A stretch of DNA of 5,187 nt from Clostridiales bacterium (GTDB taxonomy: Bacteria > Bacillota_A > Clostridia > Oscillospirales > Oscillospiraceae). Numbering within the stretch: the stretch's first letter is position 1; every line of letters begins with the position of its first letter. The stretch spans positions 1 through 5,187 of the forward strand of contig JALFGI010000114.1 of the NCBI GenBank assembly GCA_022777455.1, in the 5' to 3' direction. The notes beneath the pieces are model-generated. The model had not been told where the DNA came from, ran no database searches, and saw only the letters and a list, made by a program, of their open reading frames with translations. Below, in pieces: positions 1 to 4,965 of this stretch. Made by a program: the position numbers and the translations under genes.

Positions 1-162
1 GGGAGCTGGCTGCCCCGTAAGGGGCAGACTGAGAGGGCAATACATCGATTTCGTCTGCTATTATCTTACTGCGGCACCCTCTCAGTCAGCCTGTTCGGCT
101 GACAGCTCTCCCAAAGGGAGAGCCAAGGGGCGCTGCCGTATCTGCCCGCCAAATTACAATTT
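1..162. repeat. Family 1 palindromic MITE-like repeat, copy A (left end cut by window edge)
   Basis: This is a non-coding repeat made of nested hairpins. In order: CTGCCCC/GGGGCAG (10-16 with 21-27), a long-range arm ACTGAGAGGG/CCCTCTCAGT (28-37 with 77-86) closing an AT-richer loop, GTCAGCC/GGCTGAC (about 85-91 with 97-103), GCTCTCCC/GGGAGAGC near 105-123, and the terminal sequence GCCCGCCAAATTACAATTT (144-162). It matches copy C in inverted orientation: positions 56-162 differ from the reverse complement of 4967-5073 at 4 of 107 bases by hand alignment. The left terminal repeat lies outside the window. No coding frame in it looks real. It ends about 90 bp before the marR promoter. Confidence 0.9.
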
Positions 163-241
163 GGCGAGTTGCTGCAGGAAACCGATCAACGCATCACAAA
201 ATATTCACATTTCCGACACACTGTATCCACCAAACCGGCGG

Positions 242-280
242 ATTGAACGGTATAATTTTAGATAGTTCAATTTTGATTGA
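242..280. promoter_or_regulatory. Candidate MarR autoregulatory operator
   Basis: Two overlapping inverted repeats surround the -10 box. ATTGAAC (242-248) and GTTCAAT (265-271) are perfect 7-bp inverted repeats separated by 16 bp, with TATAAT between them. TCAAT (267-271) and ATTGA (276-280) form a second inverted repeat with a 4-bp spacer, just downstream of the expected transcription start. MarR proteins are dimers that bind palindromes of about 16-20 bp overlapping their own promoters, so this is a plausible self-regulation site. Which palindrome would be bound cannot be told from sequence. Confidence 0.5.
251..256 (+). promoter_or_regulatory. -10 box of the marR-cdsA promoter
   Basis: A perfect TATAAT lies 30-35 bp upstream of the first possible start of the MarR gene. 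No good -35 hexamer sits 16-18 bp upstream; the best-placed one, CACCAA at 228-233, is poor. Initiation near position 263 would give a short leader. The -10 box is bracketed by the inverted repeats listed as the candidate operator, which supports repressor control. The promoter is inferred from sequence alone. Confidence 0.6.
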
Positions 281-295
281 TCGGAGATGAAATCC

Positions 296-733
296 GTGGA
301 TTCCAAAAACGTCCTTCCCGCCATTCATGCCTTTTCAGAGGCCTACAGTGCCGCCTGCAAGCCCATCTGCAAGGAACTGGGCATGCCCCAGATGGCCTTT
401 GACATTCTCATGTTCCTGTCCAACAACCCCGACCACTGCACCGCCAAGGACATCAGCCGCCTGCGGGGATTTAAGGAGAACATCATCTCCGTGAACGTAA
501 ACAAGCTGGTCACCGAGGGGTATCTGCTCCGGCAGAGCGACCGGGAGGACCGGCGGAAGGTGCGGCTGATCTGCACCGAGAAGGCCGCCTCCATCGTCCG
601 CCGGGGCCGGGAGCTCCAGGAGCGGTTCTTCCGCCAGATGCAGGAGGGGCTGAGCCCCGAGGAGCGGAAAATCCACGCCCACTGCCTGGAAACCGTGGCC
701 GCCAACGCCAAGCGCCTGCTGGAACAAACCTGA
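296..733 (+). CDS. MarR-family winged-helix transcriptional regulator
   Basis: This is a dimeric DNA-binding regulator of the MarR family, 145 residues from the chosen GTG (about 140-150 is usual). Residues 30-76 carry the helix-turn-helix region, with the recognition helix around ENIISVNVNKLVTEGY. The basic wing DREDRRKVRL at about 82-91 is typical of the family. The amphipathic C-terminal helices (about 95-143) fit the dimerisation domain. Start choice: the only strong ribosome binding site, GGAG at 283-286, abuts the ATG at 287 but lies 9 nt before the GTG at 296. An in-frame TGA at 278-280 excludes longer forms. The ATG start would add three residues (148 aa). The gene has its own promoter with a palindromic operator and is followed 26 bp later by cdsA, so it probably controls itself and cdsA. 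Five cysteines (21, 25, 48, 93, 130) are visible; redox sensing is only a possibility. The ligand is unknown. Confidence 0.93.
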   Translation: MDSKNVLPAIHAFSEAYSAACKPICKELGMPQMAFDILMFLSNNPDHCTAKDISRLRGFKENIISVNVNKLVTEGYLLRQSDREDRRKVRLICTEKAASIVRRGRELQERFFRQMQEGLSPEERKIHAHCLETVAANAKRLLEQT

Positions 734-759
734 CCGCCCCGAGAGAAAGAGAGATTACA

Positions 760-1569
760 ATGGCAAAACGTACCCTCAGCGCCGGGATCATCGGCCTGGT
801 GACCTGCATCTTTTTGTACTATTCCAGCGTTCCCGTCGTCCTCCAGGGCGCGGCAGCCGCTCTATGCTGCTTCTGCCTGTATGAGCTGGCCAAAGCAACC
901 GATACCATGAAAAATGAAGCCCTGTTCCCCCTTTCCCTGCTGGCCGCCGCACTCTTCGCCTTCCGGGGTATCCCCTACGGGGTGGGGGTAGCAGAAGCTT
1001 GCCTGGCCGTTTCCATCCCGGTGTTTGTGCTGATGATGGTGTTCCAGCCGAAGCTGAACCTGAAAAACGGCTGGGCTTATGTGCTCCTGGGGGTGCTGGT
1101 TTGCCCCCAGCTGTGCAGCATGATCCAGGTGCGCTTCCTCACCGGCGGGGTGCACCTGCTGCTCATCTGCATCGTAGAATGCTTTGCCACCGATGTGGCT
1201 GCGTACCTCGTGGGCAGCCGCTGGGGCAAGCGGAAGCTGCTGCCAAAGGTCAGCCCCCACAAAACGGTGGAGGGCTCCCTGGCGGGCATGGCGGCGGCGG
1301 TGTGCTTCTGCCTGCTCTATGGCCTGGGGCTGCGCCTGTTTGCGGGAATGCAGGTGCACTTCGGTTTGCTCCTGCTCTACGCCCTCATCGCCAATATTCT
1401 GGCCCAGTTCGGGGACCTGAGCATGTCGGTGGTGAAGCGCATCACCGGCATCAAGGACTACGGCAGCCTGATCCCCGGCCACGGCGGCCTGCTGGACCGG
1501 TTCGACAGCCTGATCTTCGTCCTCCCCTTCACCCTGCTGTTCTTCCACCTCACCGGCGGGTTCCTGTAA
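760..1569 (+). CDS. cdsA: Phosphatidate cytidylyltransferase (CDP-diglyceride synthase)
   Basis: This integral membrane enzyme makes CDP-diacylglycerol from phosphatidic acid and CTP, the branch precursor for phosphatidylglycerol, cardiolipin and related lipids. The 269-residue length is normal for the family. The C-terminal family signature is intact at residues 223-249: S223, K226-R227, K232-D233, G235, P239, H241-G-G, D246-R247 and D249. The upstream conserved block is also present: D145 and Y149, G152, G156-K157 and SPHKTVEG at 165-172. Several hydrophobic spans (about 8-40, 55-70, 78-95, 105-121, 131-151, 173-195, 200-217, 250-265) agree with a polytopic protein. A purine-rich GAGAG (about 749-753) lies 6 nt before the ATG. 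The gene starts 26 bp after the marR stop, so the two are likely co-transcribed. In many bacteria cdsA sits in a uppS-cdsA-dxr-rseP cluster; here it stands alone with a MarR gene, so it may be a second paralogue or a relocated copy. Confidence 0.95.
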   Translation: MAKRTLSAGIIGLVTCIFLYYSSVPVVLQGAAAALCCFCLYELAKATDTMKNEALFPLSLLAAALFAFRGIPYGVGVAEACLAVSIPVFVLMMVFQPKLNLKNGWAYVLLGVLVCPQLCSMIQVRFLTGGVHLLLICIVECFATDVAAYLVGSRWGKRKLLPKVSPHKTVEGSLAGMAAAVCFCLLYGLGLRLFAGMQVHFGLLLLYALIANILAQFGDLSMSVVKRITGIKDYGSLIPGHGGLLDRFDSLIFVLPFTLLFFHLTGGFL

Positions 1570-1585
1570 AGAAAAATGTATTCTA

Positions 1586-1759
1586 TCGTAGGGCCGGGGT
1601 CTTGACCCCGCCGACCCGGTTGGATTTTTTAAATCGCACGTTGAATGGCACATCTTTCGGCTTAATCACAGGAAAATGTCAAAAATGCCATTTGATTCCA
1701 TTTATCCAACCTGACAGGTTTCGTTACCTGATCGGCGGGGTCAAGCCCCCGCCCTACGA
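1586..1759. repeat. Family 2 REPIN-like repeat, copy D (paired GTAG hairpins)
   Basis: This 174-bp non-coding element lies between cdsA and the CmpB-like gene. Its ends are inverted copies of each other: 1586-1614 and the reverse complement of 1732-1759 agree except for one indel and one substitution. Each end starts TCGTAGGG and then folds on itself: CGGGGTC-TT-GACCCCG at the left, and GGCGGGG-TCAAGC-CCCCGCC read on the plus strand at the right. The interior of about 117 bp is AT-richer with no convincing ORF. It shares CGTTGAATGG (1639-1648) and AAAATGTC (1673-1680) with the interior of copy E. No target-site duplication was evident. Confidence 0.8.
1594..1630 (+). terminator. Possible terminator of marR-cdsA, formed by the left end of repeat D
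   Basis: CCGGGGTC (1594-1601) can pair with GACCCGG (1613-1619) with one bulged G. Alternatively, CCGAC (1611-1615) pairs with GTTGG (1619-1623) through a G-U wobble. Either hairpin is followed by ATTTTTT (1624-1630). The site lies 25-60 nt after the cdsA stop. The stems are imperfect and compete with the CGGGGTC/GACCCCG hairpin of the repeat itself, so activity is uncertain. Confidence 0.4.
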
Positions 1760-1773
1760 ATGGCGTGCCACAT

Positions 1774-1784
1774 AAATTACAATT
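1774..1784. repeat. Solo copy of the family 1 terminal motif AAATTACAATT
   Basis: The 11-mer AAATTACAATT is identical to the outermost part of the family 1 terminal repeat at 151-161 and 5168-5178. It occurs here 15 bp outside the right end of repeat D, with no other family 1 sequence nearby. It may be a remnant of an excised or decayed family 1 element, or a preferred insertion site. Confidence 0.4.
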
Positions 1785-1791
1785 CATCGTC

Positions 1792-1820
1792 TTGATATGT
1801 GAAACCGTGAAACACAATAA
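1792..1820 (+). promoter_or_regulatory. Weak candidate promoter of the CmpB-like gene
   Basis: TTGATA at 1792-1797 is a good -35 hexamer. The matching -10 is poor: CACAAT at 1813-1818 (15-bp spacing) or CAATAA at 1815-1820 (17-bp spacing). A downstream TATAGA (1823-1828) is too far from this -35. The AT-rich stretch just upstream of the gene and outside repeat D makes a promoter here likely, but the exact boxes are uncertain. Confidence 0.3.
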
Positions 1821-1846
1821 CATATAGATAAAAAGAAGGTAATCCT

Positions 1847-2566
1847 ATGAATCTCTTTTTAACTCTGGCATTTCTGTTCTCCATCGGCGCCACCTGTGGG
1901 TGGGTGCTGGAGCTTTTTTACCGCCATTTTGCCTCCGGGCCCAAGGGGCAGCGGAAGTGGATCAACCCCGGCTTCTGCACCGGGCCGTACCTTCCCATCT
2001 ACGGCTGTGGGCTGTGCGTTCTGTTTTTGCTGGCCATGCTGGAAGGGGCCCTGCCCTGGATGAACAAGCCGGTGATGTTCCTGTTCATGGCGGTGGCCAT
2101 GACGGCCATTGAGTATGTCGCGGGTCTCTGGTGCCTGAAGCATACCAAGGTTCGTCTCTGGGACTACAGCGATCAGTGGGGCAATATTCAAGGAATCATC
2201 TGCCCCAAATTCTCCCTGTACTGGGCCATCATCGGAGCGCTGTACTATTTCCTCATCCATCCCCGGATTCTGGGGGCCTTGGACTGGCTGAGCCGGAACC
2301 TGGCCTTTTCCTTTGTCATCGGCATGTTCTTTGGTGTGTTCATCATTGACTTCGCCCACTCTGCCCAGTTGGTTTCCAAGCTGCGCAAGTTCGCCGAGGA
2401 GAACGACGTGGTGGTGCGCTACGAGGCTCTGAAGCTGAGCATCCGCCAGAACCAGGAGCGGGCCAAGGAGAAGTACCATTTCTTCCGCCCCTTCCATTCC
2501 CAGCTCCCCCTGGGTGAGCACCTGCGCCAGATGGTTGACAGCTTTGAAAAGAGAAAGAAAAAATAA
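1847..2566 (+). CDS. CmpB-like polytopic membrane protein (putative ABC-transporter type IV, PF06541 family)
   Basis: This 239-residue membrane protein is recognised by conserved blocks of the Firmicutes family named 'ABC_trans_CmpB' or putative ABC transporter permease: GWVLELFYR (18-26), RKWINPGFCTGPYLPIYG (36-53), the EY-G segment (89-93), WDYSDQWGNIQG (105-116), and ICPKFSLYW (118-126). Hydrophobic segments at about 2-22, 46-66, 74-95, 118-137 and 150-171 suggest five membrane helices. Residues 175-239 form a charged, probably cytosolic tail rich in K, R and E. AGAAGG at 1834-1839 lies 7 nt before the ATG. The biochemical role of the family is not established despite its name, and no ATPase or binding protein lies nearby to support transport. 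The gene stands alone between repeats D and B and is convergent with the CBS-domain gene. No classical terminator follows its stop before repeat B. Confidence 0.88.
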   Translation: MNLFLTLAFLFSIGATCGWVLELFYRHFASGPKGQRKWINPGFCTGPYLPIYGCGLCVLFLLAMLEGALPWMNKPVMFLFMAVAMTAIEYVAGLWCLKHTKVRLWDYSDQWGNIQGIICPKFSLYWAIIGALYYFLIHPRILGALDWLSRNLAFSFVIGMFFGVFIIDFAHSAQLVSKLRKFAEENDVVVRYEALKLSIRQNQERAKEKYHFFRPFHSQLPLGEHLRQMVDSFEKRKKK

Positions 2567-2580
2567 ATCAAACAAATCGG

Positions 2581-2756
2581 AATTTGGCGGGCTGATACGG
2601 TCGCACCCCTTGGCTCCCCCTCTGGGGGAGCTGGCTGCCCCTTACGGGGCAGACTGAGAGGGCAACACAGTTTGATGATTTCGTCTGCTATAATCCCACT
2701 GCGGTACCCTCTCAGTCAGCCTGACGGCTGCCAGCTCTCCCAAAGGGAGAGCCAAG
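2581..2756. repeat. Family 1 palindromic MITE-like repeat, copy B (right end missing)
   Basis: This copy starts 14 bp after the CmpB-like stop with AATTTGGCGGG, the inner part of the terminal repeat. It then shows GCTCCCCC/GGGGGAGC (2613-2632), CTGCCCC/GGGGCAG (about 2635-2652), the long arm ACTGAGAGGG/CCCTCTCAGT (2653-2662 with 2707-2716), a partly decayed CAGCC/GGCTG hairpin, and GCTCTCCC/GGGAGAGC (2734-2752). Similarity stops after AGCCAAG at about 2756. The matching right terminal repeat is absent, and the sequence runs straight into the terminator of the CBS gene. Orientation is the same as copy A and opposite to copy C. Confidence 0.88.
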
Positions 2757-2790
2757 AGAGCCGCGGGCACTGTCCGCTATCCGATTCTTC

Positions 2791-2830
2791 ACAAAAATTG
2801 AGGGCTGCTCCCGGATTTGGGAACAGCCCT
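2791..2830 (-). terminator. Intrinsic terminator of the CBS-domain gene
   Basis: Read on the minus strand, AGGGCTGTTCCC pairs with GGGAGCAGCCCT as a 12-bp stem with a 6-nt loop and one U-G wobble. It is followed by CAATTTTTG. It begins 14 nt after the gene's stop. On the plus strand the same position is a C-A mismatch, so the structure is tuned to the minus-strand transcript. The TTTT on the other side may still give some termination for the convergent CmpB-like gene. Confidence 0.88.
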
Positions 2831-2844
2831 TTTCGTTATGTAGC

Positions 2845-3258
2845 TCAGTCCTCGGGGAACAGGGTCTGCTTGCAGTACTGGACGATGGAGCTTCTTTTCA
2901 CGATGCCGATGAAGGTATCCTTGTCATCCACCACGGGAACGAAATTCTGGGTGGAGGCCCGGTCGATCAGCTCGTGCATGGAGGTGGTGACCCGGACGGG
3001 TACATTGTCCTTGCGGCGGTAAATTTCCATAATCCTGTGGGCCTCTGCCTGGCGGATGTCCATATAGCAGACGTTTTTGATGGCCCAGAGCAGATCACCC
3101 TCGGTGATGGTGCCCCGATATTCGCCCCGGCGGTTCAGGATGGGCAGGGCCTGATAGCCCGCGGCCTCCATTTTTTCCAGGGCCTGCCGGACGGTGTAAT
3201 CGTCGTAAAGGTAGGCACACATGGCCTTCGGCAGCAGAAAAAACAATACATTATTCAT
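2845..3258 (-). CDS. Small protein of two CBS domains
   Basis: The 137-residue protein is almost entirely a tandem pair of CBS domains (a Bateman module). The first spans about residues 8-62, with YTVRQALEKM, the hydrophobic ALPILNRRGEYRG and TITEGDLLWAI. The second spans about 80-130, with TTSMHELIDRA, FVPVVDDKDTFIGIV and KRSSIVQY. There is no catalytic or membrane domain. Such modules bind adenine nucleotides (AMP, ATP, SAM, c-di-AMP) and dimerise, so a sensor or partner-binding role is likely, but neither ligand nor partner can be named. AAGGAG (complement of 3265-3270) lies 6 nt before the ATG. The gene has its own extended -10 promoter and its own terminator, so it is a single-gene unit, separated from lysA by repeat E. 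It resembles the c-di-AMP receptors CbpB/DarB in size and layout only; that identity is not claimed. Confidence 0.9.
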   Translation of the reverse strand: MNNVLFFLLPKAMCAYLYDDYTVRQALEKMEAAGYQALPILNRRGEYRGTITEGDLLWAIKNVCYMDIRQAEAHRIMEIYRRKDNVPVRVTTSMHELIDRASTQNFVPVVDDKDTFIGIVKRSSIVQYCKQTLFPED

Positions 3259-3314
3259 AGGGTTCTCCTTTTTCGGCGGTTGGAGGAAGGGTTGTGCTTC
3301 TTTCCACCATGGTT

Positions 3315-3323
3315 ATTATATCA
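3315..3323 (-). promoter_or_regulatory. Extended -10 promoter of the CBS-domain gene
   Basis: The minus strand reads TGATATAAT: a perfect TATAAT (complement of 3315-3320) preceded by the TGn extension. No good -35 is present at the correct distance, which is common for extended -10 promoters. Initiation near 3308 would give a leader of about 50 nt ending in AAGGAG. Upstream lies AT-rich DNA including the 8-bp inverted repeat CAAATTTT/AAAATTTG (3377-3384 with 3391-3398). Confidence 0.7.
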
Positions 3324-3404
3324 TACCCAGACTGGAAAAACATGAATTTTCTTTGTTATTTTTGCCACCCGATACCCAAATTTTTTGTCCAAAATTTGTT
3401 AATA

Positions 3405-3439
3405 TTCAACAAAAGCAGGCACCCTTTCGGATGCCTGCT
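3405..3439 (-). terminator. Intrinsic terminator, probably of lysA
   Basis: On the minus strand, AGCAGGCATCC pairs with GGGTGCCTGCT around a GAAA tetraloop. The 11-bp stem includes one U-G wobble that would be a C-A mismatch on the plus strand. TTTGTT follows the stem. The direction therefore fits lysA, whose stop is 188 nt upstream; repeat E occupies most of that distance. No other minus-strand gene lies between. Confidence 0.8.
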
Positions 3440-3461
3440 GTGAATATTTTTCCCGCACCAA

Positions 3462-3609
3462 CTGTAGGGGCGGCTCATAGCCGCCCGCTAGGTATCGATA
3501 TCTGCGCGTTTCGTTGAATGGTAAAATGTCCGATACTGTACGAATTCGCCTAACCTGAATCATGATCGTAGGTTTTTGCTGCGCGGGAGGCTACGAGCCT
3601 CCCCTACAG
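3462..3609. repeat. Family 2 REPIN-like repeat, copy E (paired GTAG hairpins)
   Basis: This 148-bp element has 27-bp terminal inverted repeats: 3462-3488 and the reverse complement of 3583-3609 agree at 24 of 27 positions. Each end reads CTGTAGGGG and then a hairpin: GGGCGGCT-CAT-AGCCGCCC on the left and GGGAGGCT-CGT-AGCCTCCC on the right (reverse complement). Two of the three differences are the two sides of one base pair (C-G against A-T) and the third is in the loop, so the stem is kept intact. The element ends 18 bp from the lysA stop. No coding frame in it is convincing. Confidence 0.85.
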
Positions 3610-3627
3610 AGATTGAGGAATCATTTC

Positions 3628-4890
3628 TCAGTTGTGGAACTGGAACTCGGTGATGTCCAGCGTCGCGAAATAGTCCATGGGGGTCTCGGCCCGGCGGATG
3701 AGCTTGAAGGAGCCGTCCTCCTTCAGCAGCACCTCGGCGGAGCGGAGCTTGCCGTTGTAGTTGTAGCCCATGGAGTAGCCGTGGGCGCCGGTGTCGTGGA
3801 TGACCAGAATGTCCCCCACGTCGATCTGGGGCAGGCTGCGTTCAATGGCGAACTTGTCGTTGTTTTCGCAAAGGCCGCCGGTGACATCGTACACATGGTC
3901 CAGGATGGCGTCCTCTTTGCCCAGCACGGTGATGTGGTGGTAGGCGCCGTACATGGCCGGGCGCATCAGGTCGGCGGCGCAGGCATCCAGGCCGATGTAC
4001 TCCCGGTAGATGTGCTTCTGGTGGAGCACGGTGGACACCAGGTGGCCGAAGGGCGCCAGCATAAACCGGCCCAGCTCGGTATAGATGGCCACATTCCCCA
4101 TGCCGGCGGGGGTCATGATCTGCTCATAGCGCATCCGCACCCCGTCGCCGATGGTCTGGATGTCGCACCGGGGCTGCTCGGGGCGGTAGTCCACGCCGAT
4201 GCCGCCGGAGAGGTTGATGAAGGAGAAGTCCGCCCCGGTGGCATTGCGCAGCCGCACCGCCAGGCGGAACAGCTGGGCGGCCAGCTCTGGGTAATACTCA
4301 TTGGTGGTGGTGTTGGAGGCCAGGAAGGCATGGATGCCGAAATGCTTGGTGCCCAGCTTCTGGAGGCGGTTGATGGCACCGGCCATCTGGTCCTCGGTCA
4401 TGCCATACTTGGCGTCCCGGGGCATGTCCATGATGGTGTTGCCCAGGCTGAAGGAGCCGCCGGGGTTATAGCGAAGGCAAACCGTCTCGGGCACCGGGCC
4501 AAGACTTGCCAAAAAATCCACATGGGTGGCATCGTCCAGGTTGATGTAGGCCCCAAGCTGACGGGCCTTCTCCATGTCCTTGCGGGGGGTGACGTTGGAG
4601 GAGAACATCACTTCATGACCGGTAATGCCCACAGCCTCGGACAGCAGGAGCTCCGCGTAAGAGGCGCAGTCGCAGCCGCAGCCCTCCTCATGGAGGATCT
4701 GCAGGATGTAGGGGTTGGGGGTGGCCTTCACCGCGAAAAATTCCTTGAAGCCCTTGTTCCAGGAAAAGGCCTTTTTCAATGCCCGGGCATTGGCACGGAT
4801 ACCGGCTTCGTCGTAAATATGGAAAGGGGTGGGGATTTGAGCCGTGATTTCCTTGGCCTTTTCCAGGGTCAAAAATGCTGTTTTTTTCAT
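3628..4890 (-). CDS. lysA: Diaminopimelate decarboxylase-family PLP enzyme (probable LysA)
   Basis: This is a fold-type III (alanine-racemase-like) PLP decarboxylase of 420 residues, the normal LysA length. LysA converts meso-diaminopimelate to L-lysine, the last step of lysine synthesis, in the cytosol. Visible features: TPFHIYDE (21-28) at the N-terminus, the PLP lysine K55 in FFAVKA, CDCASYAE (73-80), a glycine-rich phosphate loop SGGIG (228-232), TELGR (271-275), and LMRPAMYGAYH (308-318). C341 and E342 in GLCENND correspond to the CES-D motif that completes the active site of the neighbouring subunit. HDTGAHGYSMGYNYNG (365-380) is the C-terminal PLP motif. Departures from textbook LysA are FGIHAFLASNT (184-194) where HCHIGSQ is usual, and H370 where GAYG is common, so a related decarboxylase specificity is possible. 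AGAGG lies 8 nt before the ATG. A weak promoter precedes the gene, and repeat E separates its stop from its terminator. Confidence 0.88.
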   Translation of the reverse strand: MKKTAFLTLEKAKEITAQIPTPFHIYDEAGIRANARALKKAFSWNKGFKEFFAVKATPNPYILQILHEEGCGCDCASYAELLLSEAVGITGHEVMFSSNVTPRKDMEKARQLGAYINLDDATHVDFLASLGPVPETVCLRYNPGGSFSLGNTIMDMPRDAKYGMTEDQMAGAINRLQKLGTKHFGIHAFLASNTTTNEYYPELAAQLFRLAVRLRNATGADFSFINLSGGIGVDYRPEQPRCDIQTIGDGVRMRYEQIMTPAGMGNVAIYTELGRFMLAPFGHLVSTVLHQKHIYREYIGLDACAADLMRPAMYGAYHHITVLGKEDAILDHVYDVTGGLCENNDKFAIERSLPQIDVGDILVIHDTGAHGYSMGYNYNGKLRSAEVLLKEDGSFKLIRRAETPMDYFATLDITEFQFHN

Positions 4891-4932
4891 GATCTCTGCC
4901 TCTTTTCTTCATGGACACGGAGGTCGCAAAGG

Positions 4933-4960
4933 ATAATATTCTGACCGGATTGCCGGGCAA
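4933..4960 (-). promoter_or_regulatory. Candidate promoter of lysA
   Basis: On the minus strand, TTGCCC (complement of 4955-4960) and TATTAT (complement of 4933-4938) are separated by 16 bp, about 43 bp upstream of the start codon. The match is moderate. The -35 lies only about 5 bp from the edge of repeat C. The leader would be about 35 nt, too short for a lysine riboswitch. Confidence 0.45.
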
Positions 4961-4965
4961 ATTGG

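Noticed and set aside
1..162. CRISPR array or tRNA-like cloverleaf in the repeat hairpins
   Set aside because: There is no regular repeat-spacer periodicity. The multi-arm fold lacks tRNA arm sizes, a T-loop and a CCA context, and the same unit recurs as a dispersed repeat.
862..1653. Long minus-strand reading frame opposite cdsA (263 codons)
   Set aside because: It is antisense to a clear cdsA, is rich in Q, H, E and A as expected from a GC-rich shadow frame, and extends into repeat D.
1859..2575. Minus-strand reading frame opposite the CmpB-like gene (238 codons)
   Set aside because: It is a shadow of a gene with clear family motifs and has low-complexity H/Q/G-rich composition.
2686..2696. 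TATAAT inside repeat B as a promoter
   Set aside because: No -35 is at a usable distance, copies A and C lack an intact equivalent on that strand, and no gene follows in that direction.
2672..3022. Plus-strand frame of 116 codons starting in repeat B
   Set aside because: It begins in the repeat, crosses the CBS terminator and runs antisense to the CBS gene. No ribosome binding site supports it.
3562..4944. Long plus-strand reading frame opposite lysA (460 codons)
   Set aside because: The composition is dominated by G, V, H and A, the mirror of lysA codons, and there is no recognisable domain. It starts inside repeat E. The lysA motifs on the other strand are decisive.
4891..4965. Lysine riboswitch upstream of lysA
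   Set aside because: Only about 75 bp separate the gene from repeat C, far shorter than the lysine riboswitch, and its conserved core is not visible.
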